DNA of 64,000 bases from an uncultured Eubacteriales bacterium (GTDB lineage: Bacteria; Bacillota; Clostridia; Christensenellales; Aristaeellaceae). Numbering within the stretch: the stretch's first letter is position 1; each line of letters opens with the position of its first letter. The stretch covers positions 18,847 through 82,846 of the forward strand of contig OMZP01000007.1 in assembly GCA_900315585.1 (NCBI GenBank). The letters are read 5' to 3'. Below are positions 25,229 to 36,282 of this stretch, in pieces. The notes under the pieces were generated by a model. It was not told where the DNA came from and did no database searches. It saw only the letters and a list, made by a program, of their open reading frames with translations. The translations under genes were made by a program, and so were the position numbers.

Positions 25229-27724
25229 TTACGCCGTTTCGATCGCCGCGTCCTGCTGCAGGCCCAGCTTTTCCACGGCCATCTCCCGCATCTTGTACTT
25301 CTGGATCTTTCCGGCGTCGTTCATGGGGAAGCCGTCCACGAAGTCGATGTACTTGGGCACCTTGTGCTTGGCCATGTGGTCGCGGATGTAGGTCTTCATC
25401 TCCTCCACGGTCATGGTCTCGCCCTCCTTGAGGATGATGCAGGCCATGATCTCCTCGCCCATGGCCTTGTCGGGCACGCCGATGACCTGGACATCGGAGA
25501 CCTTCGGGTGGGTGTAGATGAACTCCTCGATCTCCTTGGGATAGATGTTCTCGCCGCCGCGGATGATCATGTCCTTGAGGCGGCCGGTGATGCGGTAATT
25601 GCCCTCGGGGGTGCGGCAGGCCAGATCGCCGGTGTGCAGCCAGCCGTCCTTATCGATGGCGGCGGCGGTGGCCTTGGGCATCTTGTAATAGCCCTTCATG
25701 ATGTTGTAGCCCCGGGCCACGAACTCGCCGATCACCTCGTCCGGGCAGTCCTCGCCGGTCTCGGGATCCACGATCTTGCACTCGATCTCCGGGAAGGCGC
25801 TGCCCACGGTGGCCACGCGCACCTCCAGCGGGTCGCTGGTGCGGCTCATGGTGCAGCCGGGGGAGGCCTCGGTCTGGCCGTAGACGATGACGATCTCCGG
25901 CATGTGCATCTTCTCCACCACGTCCCGCATCACGGCGATGGGGCACGGGCTTCCGGCCATGATGCCGGTGCGCATGTGGGAGAAGTCGGTCTTGGGGAAG
26001 TCCGGGTGGCCCAGCATGGCGATGAACATCGTGGGCACACCGTGGAAGGCGGTGATGTGCTCGTTGTGGATGCAGGCCAGGGAGGACTTGGGCGAGAAGT
26101 ACGGAAGGGGCAGGATGGTGCCGCCGTGGGTCATGGTGGCCGTCATGGCCAGCACCATGCCGAAGCAGTGGAACATGGGCACCTGGATCATCATGCGGTC
26201 GGCGGTGGACAGATCCATGCCGTCGCCGATCATCTTGCCGTCGTTGACGATGTTGTAGTGGGTCAGCATCACGCCCTTGGGGAAGCCGGTGGTGCCGGAG
26301 GTGTACTGCATGTTGCACACGTCGTTGATGTCCACGGCGGCGGCCATGCGGCGGATCTCCTCGACGGGCGTGCGGGGCGCGTACTCCAGGGACTCCTCCC
26401 AGGTCATCGCGCCGGGCATGCGGAAGCCCACGGTGATCACGTTTCTCAGGAACGGCAGGCGCTTGCTGTGCAGCGGCTGGCCGGGCTTGTTGCCGGCCAG
26501 CTCCGGGCAGAGCTCGCCCACGATCTGCCTGTAGTTGGAATCGCGGTAGCCCTCGATCATCACCAGGGTGTGGGTGTCGGACTGGCGCAGCAGGTACTCC
26601 GCCTCGTGGATCTTGTAGGCGGTGTTCATCGTCACCAGCACCGCGCCGATCTTCGTGGTGGCCCAGAAGGTGAGGAACCACTGGGGCACGTTGGTGGCCC
26701 AGATGGTCACCTTGCTGCCGGCGCGCACGCCCAGGCTCACCAGCGCCCGGGCGAACTCGTCCACGTCGTCCCGGAACTGGCTGTAGGTGCGGGTGTAGTC
26801 CAGGGTGGTGAACTTCACGGCCAGCTGGTCCGGGTAGTTCTCCACCATCGTATCCAGCACCTGGGGGAAGGTCTTTTCGATCAGGGTCTCCTTCTTCCAG
26901 GGATAGGTGCCCGTGTGGCGGTTGTTCCAGTAGAGGTGCTTGCGGCCCAGGCGGGTGCCCTCGAAGCGGGACATGCAGCTTGAAAAGTGGGTGAGGATGA
27001 TTTCGATGTCCCCGAGGCCCTCGATCCAGTCCGGGTTCCACTGCAGGGAGATGAACCCGTCGTAGTTCACCGAGCGCAGGGCGTTCATCAGCTCCTCGAT
27101 GGGCAGCGCGCCCTCCCCCACCAGCTCCGGCACGAAGAGGCTGCCCTCCCGGCGGAAGTCGTGGATGTGCACGTGGCGCACGTAGGCGCCCAGGTTGGTG
27201 ATGGTGGCCTCGGCGTCCTCGCCGAAGACGCAGGTGGAGTGCATGTCCCACAGGGCGGCCATGCGGTCATCGGCAAACTGGTTCAGCAGGTCCCGCAGCC
27301 GCGCCGTGTCGGCGTAGGCCCCGGTGGTGGCCACCAGCAGCGTCACCGGCTTGTCGCCCACGATCTCCAAAAGCCGCGCCATGCGCTCCACGCATGCGGC
27401 CTGGTTGGCCTCGTCGGTGTGGATGGACACATAGCGAACGCCCAGGTTCACGGCCACCTCCAGGCACTCCGCCAGCTCGTCCACGAACCGCTGGTCGGTG
27501 AAGTCGCCCACGGTGTCCACGCAGGGCAGGGACAGCCCCTGGTTGGTCAGGCTCCGGCGGGTGGCGGCGGCCAGCTCCGGGTTGGTGGGGCTGCCCTTGC
27601 CCGCGAACATCGCGCCGTTCACGTCCCACAGCTCCAGGCCGCAGAGCTTCGCGTCGATGGCGGCGGCTACGGCATCCGCCCAGGTGAGGTTTTTCCAATA
27701 CTGTATCGAAAATGAGAGTTTCAT
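25229..27724 (-). CDS. Fusion protein: sugar isomerase/epimerase-like TIM barrel plus acyl-CoA synthetase
   Basis: 830 aa. Residues about 1-265 are a xylose-isomerase-like TIM barrel (GLELWDVNG; ALWDMHSTCVFG; HVHIHDFRREG; VGEGALPIEELMNAL). Residues about 285-830 are an acyl-CoA synthetase of the ANL superfamily with intact core motifs: YTSGTTGFPKGVMLTH, VYGQTEASPG, WLHTGDLA, GRLKDMIIRGGENIYPKEIE and the catalytic lysine region GKIQKYKM. The two parts share one frame with no stop between them. AGAGG lies nine bases before the ATG at 27724. The synthetase part resembles medium/short-chain fatty-acid CoA ligases. The natural substrate of either domain is unknown. Confidence 0.85.
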   Translation of the reverse strand: MKLSFSIQYWKNLTWADAVAAAIDAKLCGLELWDVNGAMFAGKGSPTNPELAAATRRSLTNQGLSLPCVDTVGDFTDQRFVDELAECLEVAVNLGVRYVSIHTDEANQAACVERMARLLEIVGDKPVTLLVATTGAYADTARLRDLLNQFADDRMAALWDMHSTCVFGEDAEATITNLGAYVRHVHIHDFRREGSLFVPELVGEGALPIEELMNALRSVNYDGFISLQWNPDWIEGLGDIEIILTHFSSCMSRFEGTRLGRKHLYWNNRHTGTYPWKKETLIEKTFPQVLDTMVENYPDQLAVKFTTLDYTRTYSQFRDDVDEFARALVSLGVRAGSKVTIWATNVPQWFLTFWATTKIGAVLVTMNTAYKIHEAEYLLRQSDTHTLVMIEGYRDSNYRQIVGELCPELAGNKPGQPLHSKRLPFLRNVITVGFRMPGAMTWEESLEYAPRTPVEEIRRMAAAVDINDVCNMQYTSGTTGFPKGVMLTHYNIVNDGKMIGDGMDLSTADRMMIQVPMFHCFGMVLAMTATMTHGGTILPLPYFSPKSSLACIHNEHITAFHGVPTMFIAMLGHPDFPKTDFSHMRTGIMAGSPCPIAVMRDVVEKMHMPEIVIVYGQTEASPGCTMSRTSDPLEVRVATVGSAFPEIECKIVDPETGEDCPDEVIGEFVARGYNIMKGYYKMPKATAAAIDKDGWLHTGDLACRTPEGNYRITGRLKDMIIRGGENIYPKEIEEFIYTHPKVSDVQVIGVPDKAMGEEIMACIILKEGETMTVEEMKTYIRDHMAKHKVPKYIDFVDGFPMNDAGKIQKYKMREMAVEKLGLQQDAAIETA

Positions 27725-27756
27725 ATGTTTGTACCTCTGGTGGAAGGATGGATTCA

Positions 27757-27947
27757 AGGGAACAGGGCCCAGGGCCCAGGGAACAGGAATGGTGGCTGCC
27801 GCCCGGAATAACCGGGGAGCTGCATAAACCGCTTCGCGGGAGATGGGGCTGGAATGACCGCGAATATTGGTGCGCGGCTTTCCCTGTTCCCTGTTCCCTG
27901 TTCCCTGGGCCCTGTTCCCTGGCGAATTGAGCTCCGCTCAATTCGCC
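27757..27947. repeat. Inverted heptamer element (GGGAACA/GGGCCCA type)
   Basis: The left arm (27757-27790) has AGGGAAC and AGGGCCC heptamers; the right arm (27874-27920) has their inverse, with GGCTGCCGC in the core. A further palindrome, GGCGAATTGAG / CTCAATTCGCC (27921-27947), spans the stop codon of the LeuA-like gene. Confidence 0.85.
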
Positions 27948-29347
27948 TCATACACGATCTTGTTCAGCGCGCTGATGTATGCCCGGATGGAGGCGCCGAT
28001 GATGTCGGTGGAGATGCCATTGCCGGAGTACACCCGCCCGTCGGCGCGGAGCTTCACCAGGGCGCTGCCCATGGCGTCGCGGCCCTCGGTGACGGTCTGG
28101 ATCTGGAAGTCGTCCAGCTCGTAGTGATGGCCGATGATCTGCTCGATGGCCAGGAACGCGGCGTCGATGGGGCCGTCGCCCACGCCCACGCCCCGCAGCT
28201 TTTCGCCGTTCCGGTTCAGCAGGATGTTGGCGGTGGCGGTGATCACGTTGCCGCTGTTGATGACGTAGTTTTCAATGTGGTAGGTGCTGGGCACCTGCAG
28301 GGCGGTGCTGGCGATGATGGCGTCCAGCTCCCGGGTGCCCACGAAGTGCTTGCGGTCGGCGACGCGCTTGAAGGCCTCGTAGACCTTGGCGTTGTCCTCC
28401 TCGGAGAGGTCGTAGCCCAGCTGGCGGACCACCTTCACCACCTCGCCGATCTCGTCGTTCGCGTCCAGGCACACCCCGGCGGCGTCGCCGATGGCCATAT
28501 TGGCGAAGGGAGACTCGTTCTCCTCATGGGGCTGCAGCAGCTTGTTCAGCTGGCCGGACACCCGGGTCAGCTCCGTGGTGCGCAGGTTCATGGCGATGTC
28601 CAGGGCCGCGCCCTTCACCTCCACGAACCGGGCCAGCTGCTGGAGCGTGGGATAGCCCGCGGGCACCGCCACGCACTTCACGCCGTCCACGCCCTGGGCG
28701 ACGGCGGCGGCGGCGCAGGCCGCGCCCATGCTCATTTCGTCGCTCACCTGCACGAACAGCTCCGCATTGGCAAGGGCCGGGACATTTTCCTTCACGCCCG
28801 AAACGAAGGCGGCGAACTCGTCCGGCAGCAGAATGCCGGCGGTGTCGCACAGCGTCACCCGGTTCGCGCCCGCCTCGATGGCGGCGGAAATGGCCTGATA
28901 CAGGAACTCGCCCTCGGCGCGGGTGGCGTCCACGGCGGAGAACTCCACGCTCTCGCACACGCCGCGGGCGGCCTTCACCTGCCTGACGATCGCCTCCAGC
29001 ATGGCCGGGGCCTTCTTGTGGCAGCTGTACTCCATCAGCGCCGGGGACAGGGGCGCCAGCAGGTTGAGCCGAGGGTGCCGCGCGCCCCTCACGCTCTCCC
29101 AGGTTGCCTCCAGGTCGCCGGAGGCCACGTCCACCGCCGCGATCAGCGCCGTGGACACCATGGCCGCGATGGTCTTGCCGGACAGCTGGTCCGCCTTGCC
29201 GCCGTCCACCGGGGCCAGCTCGATGCCGTCCACCTTCAGGCGATCCAGGCCGCGGGCGATCTCCAGCTTCTCCTTGAAGGTCAGCGCGCCGCCCTTCAGG
29301 GCGTTCACTTCTCTGAGGGTCATGTCAATCAGCTTAATGGTCTTCAT
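27938..29347 (-). CDS. Isopropylmalate synthase homologue lacking key metal ligands
   Basis: 469 aa. The N-terminal HMGL-like barrel (residues about 1-270) begins TIKLIDMTLREVNALKGG, where the family has DTTLRDG. The HxH metal motif is replaced: FVQVSDEMS stands where SVHCHNDLG is expected, and the later ERAGN motif is absent. Residues about 335-469 match the LeuA dimer/regulatory domain (VGDGPIDAAFLAI). Either the catalysis differs or the protein is regulatory. A T-box leader with a leucine-type specifier precedes it, linking it to leucine supply. GGGAG precedes the ATG at 29347. No leuB, leuC or leuD neighbour is present. Confidence 0.8.
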   Translation of the reverse strand: MKTIKLIDMTLREVNALKGGALTFKEKLEIARGLDRLKVDGIELAPVDGGKADQLSGKTIAAMVSTALIAAVDVASGDLEATWESVRGARHPRLNLLAPLSPALMEYSCHKKAPAMLEAIVRQVKAARGVCESVEFSAVDATRAEGEFLYQAISAAIEAGANRVTLCDTAGILLPDEFAAFVSGVKENVPALANAELFVQVSDEMSMGAACAAAAVAQGVDGVKCVAVPAGYPTLQQLARFVEVKGAALDIAMNLRTTELTRVSGQLNKLLQPHEENESPFANMAIGDAAGVCLDANDEIGEVVKVVRQLGYDLSEEDNAKVYEAFKRVADRKHFVGTRELDAIIASTALQVPSTYHIENYVINSGNVITATANILLNRNGEKLRGVGVGDGPIDAAFLAIEQIIGHHYELDDFQIQTVTEGRDAMGSALVKLRADGRVYSGNGISTDIIGASIRAYISALNKIVYEAN

Positions 29348-29390
29348 GGTGTCACTCCCCGATCGAAATTCTGATGGATTCCGGCGTAAT

Positions 29391-29685
29391 AAAACCCGAA
29401 GCACGTCTCTTCGTGCTTCGGGACGATAAGATATAAATCCAACCGCGGTACCACCCGGATTGCCGCAACGCGGCCACTCTTCAACGCTCCATCAAGCGTC
29501 CAGCCATGGTAACGGGGCCTCCGTGCCTCCCTACTTTGGGCCTTGAACCCCATTGTTCAGGAGACCTGCTCAGGCACGAGACTGCCTCCCCGTTCGCCCA
29601 TCGGCTTCCACCAACCGCCGACTCTCTTGAGGCGCGCACCGGGCGCATAATGCCTTCATCGCATTTCAAGCTATGATTTAGCTGG
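29391..29685 (-). promoter_or_regulatory. T-box leader, probably reading tRNA-Leu
   Basis: On the minus strand the conserved GGGTGGTACCGCGG T-box lies at 29455-29442. It is followed by a terminator hairpin (29422-29391: CCCGAAGCACG / CGTGCTTCGGG then TTTTA). The base of Stem I can pair AGGCA with TGCCT. The loop beside it holds CTC at 29580-29578, a leucine codon, as the likely specifier. The AGAGAG and GGTGGAAGCC elements of Stem I are present. The T-box is certain; the specifier assignment is from my manual folding. Confidence 0.92.
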
Positions 29686-29689
29686 GTAA

Positions 29690-29718
29690 AGTGTACCCCA
29701 TTCCCCCGCCCCTGTCAA
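29690..29718 (-). promoter_or_regulatory. Promoter of the T-box/LeuA-like unit
   Basis: TTGACA (29718-29713) and TACACT (29695-29690) with a 17-base spacer on the minus strand. Confidence 0.7.
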
Positions 29719-29838
29719 GCGCCTGAAACGGATTTTTCATATAATTCACATTTGGCGCAAATCGATTCCAAAACCTGGAACCAACGCCCTCCGCCCCGCG
29801 TCCAACGGTCAACAGCGGATTAACGGGAGGTTGATTTC

Positions 29839-30609
29839 ATGAAAAAACTGCTTTGTCTGGCGCTGCTGGCGGCGCTGCTGATGGCGCTGTTGATGGCGGG
29901 CGCGGCGCTGGCGGAGGCTGTGCCCTGCGAGGCGAGGGAGACCCTGCCCGGCCCGTCCAACGAGGCGCTGGCCACGCTGAGCGCCACGGGCTTTGTCTCC
30001 GAGAAGCCCGGCGCGATCCGCGTCCTCTATGCCCTGACCAACGACTGCGGCCTGGCCCTGACCCGGATCACCTTCAACGTCACCTACCTGGACGCCTACG
30101 GCGAAGCCCTCCGGGATCCCATCCAAATCGTCAAGGGTTATCTGGAGGCGCCGCTGCCCGCCGGTGAAACCGCCGCCTTCGAGCATTCCCACTACTTCGA
30201 GGGCGCGGAGCAGACCGCCGGCATTGCCATCGAGCCCGTCCTGGCGGAGACGGAGCTGGATCTGAAGTCCTGGAACCCGGTGCGGCCCAACCGCCTGCTG
30301 CTGGACTTCTGCAACGACCCGGACTTCTCCGCCCACTTTGAAAACCTGGAGGAGAACCCGCCGGTGGCGCTGGTCATCCGCCGGGACGAGCAGCCGGAGA
30401 TCGTCATCGACGACCCGGAGGCCATCCTTGCGGAGCTTCAAAGCCTGCGCGACATGCGCATCGGCGAGGAGAGCGACGTTACCGTCACCGACTCCGCCAG
30501 CTACTACGCCTTCACCATGGCGGACGGCGAGGAGTGGGGCGTGTCCTTCGAGGCCCCCGGCCTGTTCTACTGGCACGGCCGCGTCTACGAGGTGCTGAGA
30601 GAGGAGTGA
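29839..30609 (+). CDS. Secreted protein of unknown function
   Basis: 256 aa. The signal peptide is long and Ala/Leu-rich (KKLLCLALLAALLMALLMAG then AALAEA). The mature part has no family that I recognise. It contains a region with alternating hydrophobic strands (IRVLYALTNDCGLALTRITFNVTYLDAYG), similar to extracellular beta-sandwich domains that describe how a molecule changes, and the C-terminal MADGEEWGVSF.. FYWHGRVYEVL. It lies between a T-box-controlled unit and repeats, with a GGAGG start signal. Its function is not identifiable. Confidence 0.75.
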   Translation: MKKLLCLALLAALLMALLMAGAALAEAVPCEARETLPGPSNEALATLSATGFVSEKPGAIRVLYALTNDCGLALTRITFNVTYLDAYGEALRDPIQIVKGYLEAPLPAGETAAFEHSHYFEGAEQTAGIAIEPVLAETELDLKSWNPVRPNRLLLDFCNDPDFSAHFENLEENPPVALVIRRDEQPEIVIDDPEAILAELQSLRDMRIGEESDVTVTDSASYYAFTMADGEEWGVSFEAPGLFYWHGRVYEVLREE

Positions 30610-30682
30610 CCCCGCCGCCCGCGGACGCCATGAAGGGCAGCCCTGCGGTTGATGGGTACCGACAGCTGTTTGGCGGCAGCCC

Positions 30683-30912
30683 CAAGCCTTCCCCTTCAGG
30701 GGAAGGTGGCCGAGCAGGTGCGCAGCACCGTCGCGAGGACGGATGAGGTCGCCTCCCCTGGCATCGCGATTCGCCACGATGTGTGCGGTACGCGAAGCGT
30801 TGGGGAAACGACCTCATCCGTCACTCCGCTTCGCTCCGTGCCACCTTCCCCTGAACCGCGCCTGTCGGCGCTGGGGAAGGCTTTTGGCGGGCGGCGCAAC
30901 GCCGCCCCTACA
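30683..30912. repeat. Inverted pair of CCTTCCCC/GATGAGGTC repeats plus GGCGGC hairpin
   Basis: A forward copy (30683-30750) and an inverted copy (30800-30892) enclose a short spacer. The right copy is followed by a GGCGGCGCAACGCCGCC hairpin. The gap 30610-31087 holds only this, a small hairpin at 30915-30932 (GGTGTA..TACACC) and the next repeat. Confidence 0.85.
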
Positions 30913-30948
30913 TAGGTGTAACACTATACACCTGTTTTGGGGAAACAG

Positions 30949-31063
30949 GATTGCCACGTCGGTCAAGGCTTTGCCTCGACCTCCCCGCTATGACGCATCG
31001 TGAAGCTGAATCCATATAACGTCATTGCGAGGAGGGACATGAAATGTCCCGACGTGGCAATCT
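30949..31063. repeat. GATTGCCACGTC..GACGTGGCAATC inverted repeat
   Basis: GATTGCCACGTCGG at the left end and GACGTGGCAATC at the right end are inverted copies. GTCATTGCGAGG is shared with the nested copy at 12673-12798. It lies just downstream of copA. Confidence 0.8.
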
Positions 31064-31087
31064 GGTCCCCTTGCTGGATGGGCTCGC

Positions 31088-33571
<2,484 letters not shown>

Positions 33572-33605
33572 GGAATTTACCTCGTTGGTTGGTTTGTTGT
33601 GGGGA

Positions 33606-33793
33606 GGGATTAGGGACTAGGGATTAGGGATTAGGGACTAGGGAATAGGCAATAGGCAATAGGCAATAGGAATAGTGGCTGCCGCGATTTGCAGGTCTGT
33701 TTCAGGAGAAATGGGCGGCAGCCTTGGCTCCCCTTTCAAGGGGAGCTGTCACCGCAGGTGACTGAGGGGTTTCCCTAATCCCTGATCCCTCAC
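33606..33793. repeat. Inverted heptamer element (ATTAGGG/ATAGGCA type) between copA and csoR
   Basis: The left arm (33606-33672) has about nine heptamers, changing from GGGATTA to GGCAATA. The right arm (33769-33793) is CCCTAAT/CCCTGAT and abuts the csoR stop. GGCTGCCGC..GGGCGGCAGCC forms the core. A nested CTCCCCTTTCAAGGGGAG hairpin lies between. Confidence 0.85.
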
Positions 33794-34101
33794 TTCAACT
33801 TCTTCATCAGCTCCACAGTCTCGCCGATGATCTCGTCGTTGCCCTGCCGGAGCTCCTCGGCCACGCAGGCCTCCATGTGGCTCTGGAGCACGGCGTAGCC
33901 GAAGTTTTGAAGCGCCCGCTGCACGGCGCTGATCTGGATCAGTATGTCCCCGCAATAGCGGTTTTCATCCAGCATCCTGCCGATGCCGTTCAGCTGGCCG
34001 GTCATGCGGCTGATGCGGTTCTTCAGCTGCCTCAGCTCCGCGTCGCTGCGGGGCGTGTGCCGCTGATGGCAGGCGGGACAGGTTTCATGCTCGTGATTCA
34101 T
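33790..34101 (-). CDS. csoR: CsoR family copper-sensing repressor
   Basis: 103 aa DUF156-type regulator, an all-helical DNA-binding repressor released by Cu(I). Copper ligands are visible as cysteine in RYCGDIL, histidine in SHMEAC and cysteine two residues further, the normal C-H-C arrangement. A short extension (HEHETCPACHQRH) adds extra histidines and cysteines at the N-terminus. AGGAG lies seven bases before the ATG at 34101; a second ATG at 34119 is less likely. Two GGGTAT/ATACCC palindromes lie at its own promoter, so it probably represses itself and copA. Confidence 0.93.
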   Translation of the reverse strand: MNHEHETCPACHQRHTPRSDAELRQLKNRISRMTGQLNGIGRMLDENRYCGDILIQISAVQRALQNFGYAVLQSHMEACVAEELRQGNDEIIGETVELMKKLK

Positions 34102-34120
34102 GGTATCGCTCCTCATCAAA

Positions 34121-34176
34121 TACCCCTATGGGTATCTTCCGAAGGGTATTATATACCCCCCGGGGCTATTTGTCAA
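34121..34176 (-). promoter_or_regulatory. csoR promoter with CsoR operator palindromes
   Basis: TTGACA (34176-34171) and TATAAT (34153-34148) with a 17-base spacer. The -10 lies within a GGGTATTATATACCC palindrome (34144-34158). A second palindrome, TACCCCTATGGGTA (34121-34134), lies at the transcription start. Both resemble known CsoR sites, so repression by blocking the polymerase is inferred. Confidence 0.8.
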
Positions 34177-34188
34177 GGGACGGAACGC

Positions 34189-34223
34189 AAAAACCCCGAC
34201 GCCGTTTCAGGCATCGGGGTTTT
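34189..34223 (-). terminator. Terminator of the rpmH-jag cluster
   Basis: Stem AAAACCCCGA / TCGGGGTTTT, with a further run of T on the minus strand, lies 13 bases after the jag stop. Confidence 0.85.
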
Positions 34224-34236
34224 CAGTCAGTCCCGC

Positions 34237-35178
34237 TTATTTCAGCGTGATGATCACCCGGCGATAGGGCTCCTCACCCTCGGAATGGGTGGTGACCTCC
34301 GGGTCGTTCTGCAGCGCGGAATGCAGGATCCGGCGCTCGTAGGGGTTCATGGGCTCCAGCGCCACGCGGCGGCCGCTCTTCTTGGCGCGGCCCGCCATGC
34401 GCACGGCCAGCTTCCGCAGGGCCTCCTCGCGCTTGGCGCGGTAGTTCTCGGTGTCGATGGACACCCGCAGGTACTCCTCCCGGCCCCGGTTGATGTTCAG
34501 GCTGGTGAGGTACTGCAGCGCGTCCAGGGTCTCGCCCCGGCGGCCGATCAGCAGGCTCATGTTCTCGCCGGCCATCTGCATGCGCAGCTGCTCGGGGGTC
34601 TCCATCAGCTCGATGGACACCGGCACGCCCATGCGATCCGTCAGGCCCGCCAGGAAAGCGGCGGCCTTCTTGGCATCGTCGGACTGGTCGGCCTCGGCGG
34701 TGGCCACGAAGGGCTCGTGCTCGATCACCGGCGCGGGCTCGGCGATGGACTGCTCCTCGCCCTCGCTGGCCTCGACGGCCTCGCCCTCGCTCCTGGCGCC
34801 GCCCTTGCGACGGCGGCGGTTGCGGCTCTTCTTCTCCTTCGGCGCGTCCTCGGAGGCGGCCTCCTCGGCGGCGTCGGTCTCGACGGCCTCAGCCTTGGCG
34901 GGCTTCTCCGCCCTGGGCTTCTCGGCCTTGCGCTTGTCGCTCTTCTGCTTCTTGGCGCCGGCGTCCAGCGAGAGCACCGGCATCTCGATGTCCAGCGCGG
35001 GGTCCTCCGCCTTCACGGTGAGGCGGACCTTGGCGGGCTTGCCGAACATGCCGAACAGTCCGGGGCTGCCCATTTCTACTACCTGAATATCGACGTCATC
35101 GGAATCGCATCCCAGCTCTGCCAGGCCGTTCCGGATGGCGTCCTTAACCGTCTTGCCAGTGGCTTCAATGGATTTCAA
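34237..35178 (-). CDS. jag: Jag/KhpB RNA-binding protein
   Basis: 313 aa. The N-terminal Jag domain (residues about 1-50) is followed by an acidic/basic linker rich in Lys, Glu and Ala, then a KH domain (LIGRRGETLDALQYLTSLNINRG) and an R3H domain (RREALRKLAVRMAGRAKKSGRRV..NPYERRILHSAL). It is an RNA-binding partner of KhpA, with roles in cell division and morphology in other Firmicutes. The start codon is TTG at 35178, with AAGGAGG at nine bases. It follows yidC with a gap of 24 bases, the standard neighbour relation. The linker here is unusually long (about 150 residues), as in many high-GC Clostridia. Confidence 0.93.
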   Translation of the reverse strand: MKSIEATGKTVKDAIRNGLAELGCDSDDVDIQVVEMGSPGLFGMFGKPAKVRLTVKAEDPALDIEMPVLSLDAGAKKQKSDKRKAEKPRAEKPAKAEAVETDAAEEAASEDAPKEKKSRNRRRRKGGARSEGEAVEASEGEEQSIAEPAPVIEHEPFVATAEADQSDDAKKAAAFLAGLTDRMGVPVSIELMETPEQLRMQMAGENMSLLIGRRGETLDALQYLTSLNINRGREEYLRVSIDTENYRAKREEALRKLAVRMAGRAKKSGRRVALEPMNPYERRILHSALQNDPEVTTHSEGEEPYRRVIITLK

Positions 35179-35202
35179 GGCACGTTGCCTCCTTATTTAC
35201 TG

Positions 35203-36204
35203 TTACTCTTCGGTCTTCCCGGCAGCGGCGGCCTCCTTGGCGTCCTGGCGCTCGAAGTACCAGTTCAGGGCCAGCTGCTGCACGATCTGGATGACGTTGG
35301 CGGCCATCCAGTAGATGGAGAACGCGGCGTTGGAAGTGGCGCAGATCCAAACGGAGAAGATCGGGAAGAACCACTTCATCACCGGGCTGTTCATGGGGTT
35401 GCTCTGGGACTGGTCGGCCTTCCCGGCCTCGGCCAGCTCCTTCTGCTCCGGGGTCTGCTTGCCATTCATCAGCTTGGTCATCAACAGCTGGCTCACGCCC
35501 GCCAGGATCGGCAGGATGAACAGGCCGTTGCCATACTGGAACAGATTGGCCAGGCTGTTGGGCACGGTCATGTTGATGGTGGTGAAGATGATCGGGATGG
35601 AGACGTTGGTGAACGCGCTCGCCGGGGCCAGCGCCGCCGCCAGGTGGCTGTAGTCGCTGGACTTCAGGTACTCCAGGACCGCAGTGATGTTCGCCTCGGT
35701 CAGGATGGCGGAGGCGTTCGTGGGACGGATCATCGCCAGGTTGCTGTTCACCGCGGGCAGGATGGTGGCCGCGAAGGAATCCGGCTGGAACACGTTCTTG
35801 ATCCACAGCCAGCTCTGTAGCTGAGGCAGGGAGCCGGTGTTCTTCATGTCCAGAAGCATCTGGATGGTGATCTCGTTGCCCACCGTGCGCATGGCGGAGA
35901 ACATGATCCAGAGGATCGGGAGGGAGATCAGCATGGGCAGGCAGCCCGCGGTGGGGCTCACGTGCTCCTTGCGATAGAGCTCCATGGTCTTCTGGTTCAG
36001 CTTGTCCTTGTCGTTGGCGTACTTCTTCTGAAGCGCCTGCATCTGGGGCTGGATCTTGGAGATCTGGCGCATGCTCTTCTTGCTCTTGATGTCCAGGGGC
36101 AGAAGCACCATGCGGATCACCAGCGTAAAGAGCACGACGGACCAGCCGTAGTTGTGGACGATGCTGTTGATCCAGTTCAGCAGGTTGATAAATAAGCCCG
36201 TCAT
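35203..36204 (-). CDS. yidC: YidC/Oxa1 family membrane insertase
   Basis: 333 aa. Hydrophobic helices begin near INSIVHNYGWSVVLFTLVIRM, followed by the substrate-groove region LPLDIKSKKSMRQISKIQPQMQALQKKY and the family motif with PTAGCLPMLISLPILW. No typical long N-terminal periplasmic domain is present, which is normal for Gram-positive YidC. GGAGG precedes the ATG at 36204. It lies between yidD and jag in the classic order. It inserts membrane proteins, alone or with Sec. Confidence 0.94.
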   Translation of the reverse strand: MTGLFINLLNWINSIVHNYGWSVVLFTLVIRMVLLPLDIKSKKSMRQISKIQPQMQALQKKYANDKDKLNQKTMELYRKEHVSPTAGCLPMLISLPILWIMFSAMRTVGNEITIQMLLDMKNTGSLPQLQSWLWIKNVFQPDSFAATILPAVNSNLAMIRPTNASAILTEANITAVLEYLKSSDYSHLAAALAPASAFTNVSIPIIFTTINMTVPNSLANLFQYGNGLFILPILAGVSQLLMTKLMNGKQTPEQKELAEAGKADQSQSNPMNSPVMKWFFPIFSVWICATSNAAFSIYWMAANVIQIVQQLALNWYFERQDAKEAAAAGKTEE

Positions 36205-36282
36205 TCGTTGGCCTCCATTGGGTTGTTGGCCCATTCACAGAAAACGCCCCGCCGCGCATCGTGGCTGCGGAGCATCGCCGTG

